This document shows, one piece after another, positions 54,464-64,000 of a stretch of DNA of 64,000 nucleotides. Made by a program: the position numbers and the translations under genes. The notes under the pieces were generated by a model that searched no databases, was not told where the DNA came from, and saw only the letters and a program-made list of their open reading frames with translations. This stretch comes from Mesorhizobium sp. 65-26 (GTDB lineage Bacteria; Pseudomonadota; Alphaproteobacteria; Rhizobiales; Rhizobiaceae), in the NCBI GenBank assembly GCA_001899205.1, contig MKVL01000020.1, positions 1 through 64,000 on the forward strand, given 5' to 3'. Positions within the stretch are counted from its first letter, which is position 1; every line of letters begins with the position of its first letter.

Positions 54464-54634
54464 TTCGTCATCCCAGGGCGTAGCGAAGCGGAGACCCTGG
54501 GATCCATGCCGTGACATCAGCCGAAGATTGCTGCGAGCCAGAATTCTGCACCATTGCACCGCGTTGGCGTCACGGCATGGATCCTGGGGTCTGAGCCGCG
54601 TCGCTTCGCTCCTTGCTCCGCCCCAGGATGACGA
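54464..54634. repeat. Large interrupted inverted repeat between aroA and cmk
   Basis: Left arm from 54464 (CGTCATCCCAGGG...) and right arm ending at about 54634 (...CCCAGGATGACGA). The inner halves are a perfect 16-base match: GGATCCATGCCGTGAC (54500-54515) and GTCACGGCATGGATCC (54569-54584). The outer halves share GCGAAGCGGAG/CTTCGCT-type sequence with variations. It looks like a short non-autonomous repeat common in rhizobial genomes, able to form a long hairpin in the aroA-cmk transcript. Confidence 0.7.
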
Positions 54635-54684
54635 CGGGAAGGACGTCGGGTGCCGATCTCGAACATTTGCGATTGCCATCGCCG

Positions 54685-56097
<1,413 letters not shown>

Positions 56098-56183
56098 TCA
56101 CGACACGCGGCAATGGTCATCCCCTTGCCGGGACCCTTCCAATGCAAGGATTTGCGACGCCGGCTTTTGGCTTTGACAGCGCC

Positions 56184-56198
56184 TTAAACTGCGGTTAA
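56184..56198. promoter_or_regulatory. Perfect CtrA-box sequence TTAA-N7-TTAA
   Basis: TTAA ACTGCGG TTAA, all eight consensus positions of the alphaproteobacterial CtrA site, 31 bases before the TIGR02300 gene start and in the region divergent with aroA. Actual binding is not shown. Confidence 0.45.
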
Positions 56199-56229
56199 GG
56201 GGACCAACCTTTTATTGACGAGGCTTGCC

Positions 56230-56616
56230 GTGGCAAAATCCGAACTTGGCACAAAACGCGTCGACCCTGAAACGGGCCGGAAATTTTACGACCTGAACAA
56301 GGACCCGATCGTCTCTCCCTATACGGGCAAGAGCTATCCGCGTTCCTACTTCGAGGAAGGCAAGATTGCCGCCATGGAGGAGGACGAGGAGGTCGCCGAC
56401 AAGGAACAGGACGCAGAGGACGAGGAAGGCGCCGAGATCGTCTCGCTCGAGGATGCGGACGAAGAGGCCAAGGGCGGCGACGACCTTCCCGATCTGGGCG
56501 ACGACGATGTCGATCTCGGCGATGACGAGGACGACACCTTCCTTGCCGATGAGGAAGAGGAAGACGACGACGTGTCCGACATGATCGGCGTCGGCGACGA
56601 CGACGACGAGGTCTGA
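56230..56616 (+). CDS. TIGR02300 family acidic protein
   Basis: 128 residues. The N-terminal 45 residues (AKSELGTKRVDPETGRKFYDLNKDPIVSPYTGKSYP) are the family signature; the rest is very acidic, with long Asp/Glu runs (DDDVDLGDDEDD, EEEEDDDV), probably disordered. The function is unknown; the family is restricted to alphaproteobacteria and sits beside aroA. GTG 56230 is chosen because homologues begin MAKSELGTKR; the TTG at 56215 gives five extra unsupported residues. Confidence 0.88.
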   Translation: MAKSELGTKRVDPETGRKFYDLNKDPIVSPYTGKSYPRSYFEEGKIAAMEEDEEVADKEQDAEDEEGAEIVSLEDADEEAKGGDDLPDLGDDDVDLGDDEDDTFLADEEEEDDDVSDMIGVGDDDDEV

Positions 56617-56788
56617 TTCAGCCTTCGCGGCGAGCGTTTGCCGGCTTTTACGGCTTGTGGAGAAAAAGCGCTCATCGGAGGCTTGATCTTCTGGAAAGGC
56701 GGGGTTAGAAGCCGCCTGCACTTAACGGCGCGACGCAAGCCGCGCCGGATCTCTTCGCCGGAAACGGCGCCGGCTGACTGCCGGGAGT

Positions 56789-56864
<76 letters not shown>

Positions 56865-56972
56865 AACAGTCTCTAATATTTTCAGATAGTATATCGCCTG
56901 CGGGCAAAGTCGGATGGCTGAAGATACGCAAGGGCATCTTTGTGCTCTTTCGGGACTATGCCCTGATTGACA

Positions 56973-57950
56973 TCAGGGGCTTGTAACGCCGCTCCGGCAT
57001 CTGGCGCGAAGCGCGTCGGCATAGAGGCGCATGGCCCCCTTGTGCCGCCGCCGCAGGAAGGCGGATTGGTCGAGCCGCCAGAGCCGCTCGATTTCGCCGG
57101 CGAACGCCGGGTTGGTGCAGGTGCCATAGCCAGCGCCGGGATAAACGACGATCTCTCCGGCATAGAGACGGTTGTCGGTGACCAGGAAATCGACGCGGAT
57201 GTAATCGAGGTTGCCGGCGATGGCAGGGGCGATCGATACCGCCTGGCGGACATAGCCGAGAAGCGGTGCATTGACGGGTACCGCCTGATCCTCGCGAGGA
57301 TAGTCCGGATCGCGCCCCGGCAGCGCGTTGGCTTCCCGATCGAGCAGCAGCGAGCGCCGCGCGGCCTTATCCTCGACCCAGGCATGGGTTACCACGCCAC
57401 CGCAAACATGCACTTTGATGTCGGTTGCGATCCTTGCGCCGGATAGCGGCAGCCGCTCTTCCACGAAAACGGTCCGAACAATTGGCCAATAGGCCCATTC
57501 GCCATCGCGCCGGCCATAACGTTTTCTCAGCCAGTGCCGCACCCTGGCGATGATGTGACCGCGACCGGGGTTGCCATTGGCAACGAATATGTTCATCGCG
57601 CACCCGTGGTTTGTCTTGACGACGACATCGCCGGCCAGCAGGTCGAGAGGGATGTCGGCAGGGTCGCGACCGGACCAGAGCGTTCGAGGCAAGGCAAGTT
57701 CGGGACAGGCGCTGCTTATATGGGCCTTGGCAGCGAGCTTGTCGGTCAGTGTCACGAACAGCGGATTGCGGTCGAAGATTTTTCGCCAGAACAACATCTC
57801 ATGGTATGTTTCGGGCGCTGCCGGATTGGGCAGATAACCGAGTTTTTTCACGAACCGCACCGTAAGAGCGGGGTGACGAAGGGTCAGCAACAACCGCGCG
57901 ACGGACAGGATTGCGCGGGCCGTCCACGAAACCTCGGCTCTGGCCGTCAT
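56973..57950 (-). CDS. TupA-like ATP-grasp family protein
   Basis: 325 residues matching the TupA-like ATP-grasp family, named for teichuronopeptide synthesis and found in polysaccharide loci. YLPNPAAPETYHEMLFWRKIFDRNPLFVTLTDKLAAKAHI is the typical opening; DVVVKTNHGCAMNIFV carries the ATP-binding lysine, and YIRVDFLVTDNRLYAGEIVVYPGAGYG contains the acidic metal ligands. It likely ligates an amino acid or similar acid onto a surface glycan. It is alone, and transcribed toward tRNA-Ala. Confidence 0.85.
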   Translation of the reverse strand: MTARAEVSWTARAILSVARLLLTLRHPALTVRFVKKLGYLPNPAAPETYHEMLFWRKIFDRNPLFVTLTDKLAAKAHISSACPELALPRTLWSGRDPADIPLDLLAGDVVVKTNHGCAMNIFVANGNPGRGHIIARVRHWLRKRYGRRDGEWAYWPIVRTVFVEERLPLSGARIATDIKVHVCGGVVTHAWVEDKAARRSLLLDREANALPGRDPDYPREDQAVPVNAPLLGYVRQAVSIAPAIAGNLDYIRVDFLVTDNRLYAGEIVVYPGAGYGTCTNPAFAGEIERLWRLDQSAFLRRRHKGAMRLYADALRARCRSGVTSP

Positions 57951-58172
57951 CAGGGGTACCTGACCTTGTTAATGAAGCCTGACCGGTGGAGCGCCAGTCA
58001 GAAACATCGCCGCGTATCGCGATTTGTCGTCGGGTAAAGGGTTGGTCGGCATTGCGGTCAAATCGGTACCGCGCCAGCAATCATGATTGAATAGGGCCCA
58101 CTGTAGCCCCCATCGCGAGACGCCGTCCAGTCCCTGCCAAGTGCCGATCGAGCGGAGAATATGGCCGCCGGT

Positions 58173-59417
58173 TCAGGCGGCGTCGAAGACAACCGTCTGC
58201 GACAGGCCGCCGCCGGCGCGGTTTTCGAGCGTTACCGTGCCGCCATGGCGTTCGATGATCTCCTTGGCGATCGCGAGGCCGAGGCCGGCTCCCGGAATCG
58301 ACTGCATGCGGCCCGGATTGACGCGGAAGAACGGCTCGAAGGCCTTGTTGATCAGGTCGGGGGGAATGCCCGGGCCCTGGTCGGCGATGGTCAGGATCGC
58401 CCGGCCGTCCCGCCTTGCCAGCGAGATGTCGCAGCCCTTGCCGTGCGTCGCGGCGTTGACGATCAGATTGCGCAGCGCGCGGCGCAGGCCGAGCGCGCCG
58501 GCCTTGACCGACACCTTGTCGAGATGGTCTATCGAGACCTTGTGGCCGAGCGATTGCATCTCGGCCTGGATGTCGCGCACCAGCCTGTCCAGTTCCACGG
58601 GTTCGACGGCGTCCTGGTCGACCTCCTCGCGCACCAGCCGGATGGCGCTGTCGGCGATGCGGTCGAGTTCGTCGAGATCGTGCAGCCACTTGTCGCGGTC
58701 CTCGTCGAGGAACTCGGCGCGCAGCCGCATCCTGGTCATGGGTGTCCTCAGGTCGTGGCCAGCGGCCGCGACGAGCCGCATGCGGCTCTCCATGGCCGAT
58801 TTCAGCCGCGCGGAGAGCTGGTTCAGCGCGCGCGCGGTCGCCCGGACCTCGGCCGATCCCTTCTCGGGAACCGTCGCCAGAACGCCGTCCGAGCCGATCT
58901 TGCTGGCCGCCGCCTCGAGCATTTCGAGCGGGCGCACCAGCACTCCGGTGAAGTAGATCGACACCGGCGTGGCGCCGAGCACGATCAGCGCCATCCAGCC
59001 CGCGAGGCCGAACCAGACATCCCGTGGCGGCCCGAAATCGGGCACGTCGACGATCATCCAGCGCTTGTCGGGTAAAGCCACCGACGCGACCATGCCGGGC
59101 CTGCCGGCATGGCGGCTGACCACGGCCGAGACATCGAGGCCATTGTGGTGGAGAATGTCGTTCAGCACCCGCGTGTGCTTCCGGTCCTCCAGGCCATCGG
59201 CGGGGCGGTCGCTGATGACCAGCGGCGCGTCGGCCGGGCTCCGGGCGTGGCCTGGAACCAGTTGCACCATGTATCGGATCTGGTTGGCGAGCGGCCCCAT
59301 GATCAGCTCGGGCGATGGTCCGCCGAGCACTTTGACCGCGACGGCCGTGGCGAGGCCGACGACGCCGAGGATCGAGATGACGAGCAGGATGATCAATCGC
59401 CGGCGCAGCGAAGTCAT
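58173..59417 (-). CDS. Two-component sensor histidine kinase
   Basis: 414 residues. Two transmembrane segments (residues 8-30 and 136-160) flank a periplasmic sensor of about 100 residues; then HAMP (VRPLEMLEAA...), a dimerisation helix with His221 in AAAGHDLRTPMTRMRL, and an ATPase domain with N box LRRALRNLIVNAATHG, G1 DQGPGIP and G2 GAGLGLAIAKEI. It phosphorylates the response regulator encoded immediately upstream (four-base overlap). The divergent Spy-like and RND genes suggest a role in sensing envelope damage or toxic compounds. Confidence 0.93.
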   Translation of the reverse strand: MTSLRRRLIILLVISILGVVGLATAVAVKVLGGPSPELIMGPLANQIRYMVQLVPGHARSPADAPLVISDRPADGLEDRKHTRVLNDILHHNGLDVSAVVSRHAGRPGMVASVALPDKRWMIVDVPDFGPPRDVWFGLAGWMALIVLGATPVSIYFTGVLVRPLEMLEAAASKIGSDGVLATVPEKGSAEVRATARALNQLSARLKSAMESRMRLVAAAGHDLRTPMTRMRLRAEFLDEDRDKWLHDLDELDRIADSAIRLVREEVDQDAVEPVELDRLVRDIQAEMQSLGHKVSIDHLDKVSVKAGALGLRRALRNLIVNAATHGKGCDISLARRDGRAILTIADQGPGIPPDLINKAFEPFFRVNPGRMQSIPGAGLGLAIAKEIIERHGGTVTLENRAGGGLSQTVVFDAA

Positions 59418-60139
59418 TGCCCGGCCTCCGCCGTCTCGACCCGCGCCGTGAGCTGGTAGCCGCCATTGCGCACGGTCTTGAACAGCGGCTCGCCGCCCGT
59501 CTCGCCGAACTTGCGCCGCAGCCGGCTCATCAGCACGTCGACCGAGCGCTGCAGCGGGTCGCGCTCTCGCCCCTGCGTCAGGTCGAGAAGCTGGTCGCGC
59601 GACAACAGCCGTCCCGGCCGGTCAAGGAACACCTGCAGGAGGTCGAACTCGGCGCCGGTGAGGTCGATGACCTCGCCTTGCCCGTCTGTCACCTTGCGGA
59701 TGTCGGGTTCCAGCCTGTAACCGGCGAAATGATAGATGCGTGGGCGCGGCGCGTCGGTGTCCTCCGGTGTTGCGCGCCTGAGCACGGCGCGGATGCGGGC
59801 GGCAAGCTCGCGCGGATTGAACGGCTTGCCGAGATAGTCGTCGGCGCCGAGCTCCAGGCCGATGATGCGATCCACATCCTCCTTCAGCGCGGTCAGCAGG
59901 ATCACCGGAATATGCGGCTTGCGGTCGCGCAGCGACCGGCAGATGTCGAGGCCCGAGCCGTCGGGCAGCATCACGTCGAGCACCATCAGGTCGAACTGGC
60001 CGGAGCCGAGCTTCTGCTCGCACTCGCGCCGGTCCGCCGCCACCGAGACGCGGAAGCCCTGGCCATCGAGATAGCGTCCCAGAAGCGTCCTGATCTCGCG
60101 ATCGTCGTCGACGACGAGGATGTGGGGTTGTGACTGCAT
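59414..60139 (-). CDS. OmpR family response regulator
   Basis: 241 residues. The receiver domain has acidic pocket VVDDDRE (residues 10-14) and phosphorylation site Asp55 (VLDVMLPDGSG), with Lys in LGKPFNPREL. The C-terminal winged helix contains IDLTGAEFDLLQVFLDRPGRLLSRDQLLDLTQGR and RRKFGETGGEPLFKTVRNGGYQLT. ATG 60139 is chosen since the receiver begins right after it. Directly repeated sequences in the divergent region are its likely binding sites. Confidence 0.93.
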   Translation of the reverse strand: MQSQPHILVVDDDREIRTLLGRYLDGQGFRVSVAADRRECEQKLGSGQFDLMVLDVMLPDGSGLDICRSLRDRKPHIPVILLTALKEDVDRIIGLELGADDYLGKPFNPRELAARIRAVLRRATPEDTDAPRPRIYHFAGYRLEPDIRKVTDGQGEVIDLTGAEFDLLQVFLDRPGRLLSRDQLLDLTQGRERDPLQRSVDVLMSRLRRKFGETGGEPLFKTVRNGGYQLTARVETAEAGQ

Positions 60140-60211
60140 TGCCGTGCCATTCCGCCTTGCCTGTCCCTGATTATAGGAACTGGAGGCGGAGCGCGTGATG
60201 GAAAATTGCAA

Positions 60212-60281
60212 CCGAATGTTTCCTCACTGTCCGCGGAAACATTCGGAAACAAATCTCTCTTTTGCGGAAACCTTCGGCAAC
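60212..60281. promoter_or_regulatory. Inverted and direct repeats, candidate response-regulator binding sites
   Basis: CCGAATGTTTCC (60212-60223) and GGAAACATTCGG (60235-60246) are perfect inverted arms 11 bases apart. Two 17-base direct repeats, CGGAAACATTCGGAAAC (60234-60250) and CGGAAACCTTCGGCAAC (60265-60281), match at 15 of 17 positions and start 31 bases apart, about three helical turns. Tandem sites of this kind are usual for OmpR-type regulators. They lie 74-143 bases before the Spy-like gene. Confidence 0.6.
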
Positions 60282-60354
60282 GTGTCGAAGCGATACGGAA
60301 AAAGACGCTGCCTATCCTCCTGCTGTCCGAAGCATGAGAGAAAGGAACACCATC

Positions 60355-61056
60355 ATGCGAAGCACACTTTTGGCGCTCGGCCTGGTTTCGGTCGCGGCGG
60401 TGCATCCCGTGCTGGCGGCGCAGCCTGATCCTGGCGCGGCGCCCGGCGATGAACCGCCGGCACTGACCCGGCAGGATGATGCAGGTTCGGGGCCGATGCC
60501 CTGGCACGGCCCGCGCGGACCGATGCGCCACGGCGAAGGTTTTGGGCCCCGCCGCATGGGGCCGCCGCCGGAGTTCATGCTGGCGGCGCGGCTCTCGGTG
60601 CTGGAAACGCGCATAGGCATCCGCGCCGAGCAGCTCGACGCCTGGCGCGATTACACCAGCGCGCTGCAGGCCGTTCTGGCTCCGCCCAGGCCCGACCACG
60701 GTCCCGGCGGCACTGGTCGGCCTGACGCGAAAGGTCCGGACACGAAAGGGCCTGACGCAGGTCCCGGCATGGCCGGTCCGGGCGGCAAGCCCGATCCCTT
60801 CGCCTTCCAGGAAAAGCTGGCGGACGACGTCGCGAACCGCGCCGTCGCGGCTGGCAAGCTGAAGGACGCGATCGCCGCGCTGCGCACCACGCTAACTCCC
60901 GAGCAACTCGACATCCTCGCTTCGGCGGATCGGCCCCATGGACCACCCCCCGGTCCCTGGGGAAGCCCGCCGGATGACGCAGCCGGCCCCGGAGGTCCGC
61001 CCCCCGAAGGCGGACAGCTCCCGCGACCCCTACCCCGAAACGGCGAGCAACTCTGA
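60355..61056 (+). CDS. Spy/CpxP-like (LTxxQ-type) periplasmic protein
   Basis: 233 residues, signal peptide [22 protein letters not shown]. The mature part has a Met/His/Gly/Pro-rich segment ([23 protein letters not shown]), a helical core ([29 protein letters not shown]), a Pro/Gly-rich linker, a second helical core with LTPEQLDIL (LTxxQ), and a Pro/Gly-rich tail. This is the architecture of CpxP/Spy/CnrX-like metal or misfolding sensors. ATG 60355 follows AAAGGA. Divergent from the two-component genes and followed by RND genes, so it is probably part of their regulon. Confidence 0.8.
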   Translation: MRSTLLALGLVSVAAVHPVLAAQPDPGAAPGDEPPALTRQDDAGSGPMPWHGPRGPMRHGEGFGPRRMGPPPEFMLAARLSVLETRIGIRAEQLDAWRDYTSALQAVLAPPRPDHGPGGTGRPDAKGPDTKGPDAGPGMAGPGGKPDPFAFQEKLADDVANRAVAAGKLKDAIAALRTTLTPEQLDILASADRPHGPPPGPWGSPPDDAAGPGGPPPEGGQLPRPLPRNGEQL

Positions 61057-61369
61057 CCGGCTGCGCCGGCCGGCCCGCGTACACCCCGTCCTCGGGCCGG
61101 CCGGTTTTGAGTGCCGGATGGCAGGTACCCTCCTGCCATCCGGTTTTCCGAGAACGATGGACTGGAGGCATGACGGATGTGGGAAGCCCTGATGGTGCTG
61201 CGGCTGATCGCGTCCGTAACCCCCGGATTCGCGCGTGGCTCGCAGGCGCCCGGCATGCGCGAGGCGCCGCTGACGCTTCCTGCCGATGCACTGAAAGGCG
61301 CGATCCGCCTGAGTTTCGCGGCCTGGCGCCTGTCGCTTCCGCTGTCGGAACCAAACAATCACGAAAGCC
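61057..61369. other. Intergenic region between Spy-like gene and RND operon
   Basis: A strong intrinsic terminator lies at 61114-61147: CCGGATGGCAGG, loop, CCTGCCATCCGG, then TTTT. The RND operon therefore probably has its own promoter between 61148 and 61369. A 70-codon frame (61177-61389) overlaps the adaptor start, has no family features and is not called. Confidence 0.6.
61114..61147 (+). terminator. Intrinsic terminator after the Spy-like gene
   Basis: A perfect 12-base stem CCGGATGGCAGG/CCTGCCATCCGG with a six-base loop, followed by TTTTCC. Confidence 0.88.
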
Positions 61370-62515
61370 ATGACCGTAAGATCGCGTAAAACCTATGTTG
61401 TGCTGGCGGCGGTGGTCGTGCTGGCCGCCATGGCCGTGCTTAAGGCCTATGGCCGGAGCTCGACCGAGCCCGCAGCGCGGACGCCGGCCACGCCGGCCGT
61501 CACGCTGACGGTCTCCGTCGAAAAGGCGCGATCCGAGACCGCCATGTCCTCGATCAGCGCCACTGGCACGGTCTCCGCCTGGCAGGAGGCAACTGTCGGC
61601 GCGGAGGAGAGCGGGCTGCGGCTGACCGATATGCTGGTGAGCGAAGGCGACAAGGTGCGGAGCGGTGACGTCGTCGCGCGGCTCGACGGTTCGTTGCTGA
61701 AGGCACAGCTTGCCGAGCAGCAGGCCGCCGTCACGCAGGCCGAAGCGACGCTGGAGGGCGCCGTATCGGCTGCCGCCCGCGCCCAGAAGCTGCTGGCGAG
61801 CAACGCCGTAAGCGCGGAGACCGCGGAGGAAAGGACAACAGCCGTCAAGACAGGCAGGGCCCAGCTCGACCAGGCCAAGGCTGTGGTCGACCGGCTGAGC
61901 GCCGAGCTCGAGCGGACGACCATACGCGCGCCATTCGACGGCATCGTCTCCAGCCGGCCGGCGGTGGCCGGCTCGATCGTCCAGGCCGGTACGGAACTGA
62001 TGAAGATCATCCGCGAGGGCAGGCTGGAGGTCGGCGTTCTCGTGCCCGAAAAGGACCTGCCGGACGTCTCCGTCGGTCAGGCGGCGACTGTCGTCGATGC
62101 ATCTGGCCGGACTTTTTCCGGCACCGTTTCCTCGATCGCCCAGACGGTGAACTCGACGACGCGGCTTGCCACGGTCTATGTCGCGCTCGGCGAGGGATCG
62201 GGATTGAAGCCCGGCATGTTCGCCCGCGTCGCGATCGCCGGAGCGACCTCGCGGCAGTTGAGCGTCGCCGAGGCCGCGCTCGTCTGGCAGGGCGGCAAGC
62301 CCGCCGTCTTCGTCGTGGACGCCGCCGGCAAGGCGGTCATGCGCCCGGTGTCGACCGGCGCGCACCGTGACGGCCGTGTGGTCATCGAGAGCGGGCTGTC
62401 GGAAGGTGATGATGTGGTGGTCGCCGGCGCGGGCTTCCTCAGCGACGGCAATCTCGTGCGCGTCGCCGCAGGCAACGATGCCGACGGCGCACACGAGGTG
62501 GAGGCGGCGCGATGA
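61370..62515 (+). CDS. RND efflux periplasmic adaptor subunit
   Basis: 381 residues, HlyD/AcrA-type membrane fusion protein. An N-terminal membrane anchor (VVLAAVVVLAAMAVLKAYG) precedes the barrel-sandwich half VSAWQEATVGAEESGLRLTDMLVSEGDKVRSGDVVARLD, a coiled-coil hairpin (LAEQQAAVTQAEATLEGAVSAA ... QLDQAKAVVDRLSAELERTTI) and the second half RAPFDGIVSSRPAVAGSIVQAGTEL. It links the inner-membrane pump to an outer-membrane channel. Its stop overlaps the pump start by four bases. Confidence 0.93.
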   Translation: MTVRSRKTYVVLAAVVVLAAMAVLKAYGRSSTEPAARTPATPAVTLTVSVEKARSETAMSSISATGTVSAWQEATVGAEESGLRLTDMLVSEGDKVRSGDVVARLDGSLLKAQLAEQQAAVTQAEATLEGAVSAAARAQKLLASNAVSAETAEERTTAVKTGRAQLDQAKAVVDRLSAELERTTIRAPFDGIVSSRPAVAGSIVQAGTELMKIIREGRLEVGVLVPEKDLPDVSVGQAATVVDASGRTFSGTVSSIAQTVNSTTRLATVYVALGEGSGLKPGMFARVAIAGATSRQLSVAEAALVWQGGKPAVFVVDAAGKAVMRPVSTGAHRDGRVVIESGLSEGDDVVVAGAGFLSDGNLVRVAAGNDADGAHEVEAAR

Positions 62516-64000
62516 ACGCGATCTCCTCCTGGTCGATCCGCAACCCGGTTCCGACCATCGTCCTGTTCCTGTCGCTGACCATCGCCGGCCTCTACGGCTT
62601 CATGCATCTGCGCACCAACAACATGCCTGATATCGACCTGCCGACGGTCACCGTCACGGTCTCGCAGCCGGGCGCCGCCCCCAGCGAGATGGAAGTGCAG
62701 GTGGCGCAGGTGATCGAGAACGCGGTGGCGAGCCTGGACGGCGTCGACGATGTTTCGACGTCGCTCAGCGAAGGTTCATCCGTCACCACGGTCGAGTTCA
62801 AGCTGGGAACCGACCCTGAAACCGCCGCCAATGATGTCCGCAACGCGGTTTCCGGCGTGGAGGCGAGCCTGCCCGCCGCGGCGCAGTCGCCGGTCGTGGC
62901 GAAGGTCAACGCCACCGGCAATTCGGTGCTGACCTATGTCGTCGAGGCGCCGACAATGTCGCCCGACACGCTGAGCTGGTACATCGACAATGACGTCGCC
63001 AAGGCGATGCTCGGCGTCGACGGCGTGTCCAAGATCACCCGCTCGGGCGGCGTCGACCGCGTCATCCGCGTCGAGCTCGACCCCGATCGGCTGGCCGCGC
63101 TCGGCATCAGCGCCGGCAATGTCAGCCAGACGCTTGCCGCGAACAACGTCAACCAGCCTGGCGGCCGCACCACGATCGGCGGCCAGGAGCAGTCGGTGCG
63201 CACGCTGGCGAGCGCCGCCACCGTCGAGGCCCTGGCCGATACGCGCATCGCGCTGACCGGGGCGGGTGACGTCAAGCTCTCCGACCTAGGCAAGGTGGTC
63301 GACAGTTGGGAAAAGCCGCGCCAGACCGCCTATCTCGACGGCCGGCAGGTGGTTGCCTTCAACGTCTACCGTTCCGTCGGATCGAGCGAGATCGACGTGG
63401 TCAAGGCCGCGCGCGCCGCGATCGATGAAATGGGCGCCAGGACCTCCACCGTCAAGTTCACCGAGGTCACCTCCTCGTCCGGCTTTGTTCAGGAAAGCTA
63501 CGACGCGGCGCTCGAGGCTCTGTGGCTTGGCGCGCTGCTGGCCGTCGGCGTGGTCTGGCTGTTCCTGCGCGACATCCGGGCGACCCTGGTGTCGGCCGTC
63601 GCCATGCCGCTGTCGCTGATCCCGACCTTCGCCGTGATGGCGGCGTTCGACATATCGCTGAACAACATCACCCTGCTGGCGCTGTCGCTGGTGGTGGGCA
63701 TCCTCGTCGACGACGCCATCGTCGAGATCGAGAATATCGTGCGTCACATGCGCCAGACCGGCGCCAGTGCCTACCAGGCGGCCATCGAGGCCGCCGACGA
63801 GATCGGGCTGGCGGTGGTGGCTACAACGGCAACCATCGTCGCCGTGTTCCTTCCCGTAGCTTTCATGCCCGGCATCCCCGGGAAATTCTTCTTCTCCTTC
63901 GCCGTCGCCGTCTGCGTGTCGGTGCTGTTTTCGCTGCTCGTCGCGCGCATGCTGACGCCGTTGATGGGCGCCTATCTGGTCCGCGCCGGCGGCCATAGCG
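62512..64000 (+). CDS. RND efflux transporter permease (AcrB/MexF superfamily), 3'-truncated by window edge
   Basis: 496 residues visible of about 1,030. First transmembrane helix (IRNPVPTIVLFLSLTIAGLYGF), porter domain (MPDIDLPTVTVTVSQPGAAPSEMEVQVAQVIENAVASLDGVDDVSTSLSEGSSVTTVEF), then transmembrane helices 2-5, with VVGILVDDAIVEIENIVRHM carrying the two adjacent Asp residues of the proton relay (TM4). The spacing shows an intact N-terminal half. Proton-driven export of drugs, solvents or metals is expected; substrate is not predictable. No outer-membrane factor is visible within the window. Confidence 0.93.
   Translation, partial: MNAISSWSIRNPVPTIVLFLSLTIAGLYGFMHLRTNNMPDIDLPTVTVTVSQPGAAPSEMEVQVAQVIENAVASLDGVDDVSTSLSEGSSVTTVEFKLGTDPETAANDVRNAVSGVEASLPAAAQSPVVAKVNATGNSVLTYVVEAPTMSPDTLSWYIDNDVAKAMLGVDGVSKITRSGGVDRVIRVELDPDRLAALGISAGNVSQTLAANNVNQPGGRTTIGGQEQSVRTLASAATVEALADTRIALTGAGDVKLSDLGKVVDSWEKPRQTAYLDGRQVVAFNVYRSVGSSEIDVVKAARAAIDEMGARTSTVKFTEVTSSSGFVQESYDAALEALWLGALLAVGVVWLFLRDIRATLVSAVAMPLSLIPTFAVMAAFDISLNNITLLALSLVVGILVDDAIVEIENIVRHMRQTGASAYQAAIEAADEIGLAVVATTATIVAVFLPVAFMPGIPGKFFFSFAVAVCVSVLFSLLVARMLTPLMGAYLVRAGGHS

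Noticed and set aside
61177-61389. 70-codon plus-strand frame between the Spy-like and adaptor genes
   Set aside because: Overlaps the adaptor start, no motifs; the region is better explained by terminator and promoter.

Overview
The window is GC-rich, densely coded DNA from an alphaproteobacterium of the order Hyphomicrobiales (Rhizobiales), most likely a Mesorhizobium-like member of the Phyllobacteriaceae. This rests on: the core run rpsA-cmk-aroA followed by an acidic TIGR02300-family gene and tRNA-Ala; a three-gene pntAA-pntAB-pntB transhydrogenase; an aa3-type oxidase subunit IV; a class II (CP4-like) EPSP synthase; many ABC and TRAP uptake systems; and degenerate intergenic repeats of the kind scattered through Mesorhizobium genomes. 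I see no phage, insertion sequence, CRISPR array, rRNA or replication origin. Placement is by recognition, not by a search.

Region by region. 1-4.3 kb: the end of a TRAP transporter (large permease cut by the window edge), an orphan LivH-type permease, a divergent CGNR regulator and a lipoprotein. 4.6-8.1 kb: a fused indolepyruvate:ferredoxin oxidoreductase. 8.2-11.5 kb: a membrane GGDEF-EAL protein followed by an orphan FeeM/LuxI-like acyl-transferase, both with CtrA-box-like sequences upstream. 11.5-15.3 kb: a DUF3096 microprotein, oxidase subunit IV and the transhydrogenase operon. 15.3-16.6 kb: a DUF899 protein and a stretch with tRNA-like fragments.

16.6-35.5 kb is accessory catabolism. 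An IclR regulator faces a polar amino acid ABC operon that ends in a threonine-synthase-like PLP enzyme and RidA. A MarR regulator faces an SsuA/NMT1-type ABC operon ending in a sulfatase-like hydrolase. Converging on it is a polyamine-type ABC operon with an amidohydrolase, a DUF4432 mutarotase-like protein and a Gfo/Idh/MocA dehydrogenase. 35.8-42.3 kb: gyrB, an FMN reductase, a cytochrome P450, an NDUFA9-like protein and DoxX. 42.7-50 kb: a cationic amino acid ABC system with an Ldh/DpkA-family reductase, divergent from a dimethylargininase-like hydrolase and an AruI-like guanidino-oxoacid decarboxylase; this looks like uptake and breakdown of arginine-type compounds. 50-57 kb: a glycosyltransferase, an SDR protein, and the core rpsA-cmk-aroA-TIGR02300-tRNA block. 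57-64 kb: a TupA-like ATP-grasp protein, then an envelope-stress module: an OmpR-type two-component system divergent from a Spy-like periplasmic protein and an RND efflux pair (pump cut by the window edge).

Start sites were adjusted by hand using Shine-Dalgarno spacing and remembered family N-termini; where the choice is uncertain the entry says so.
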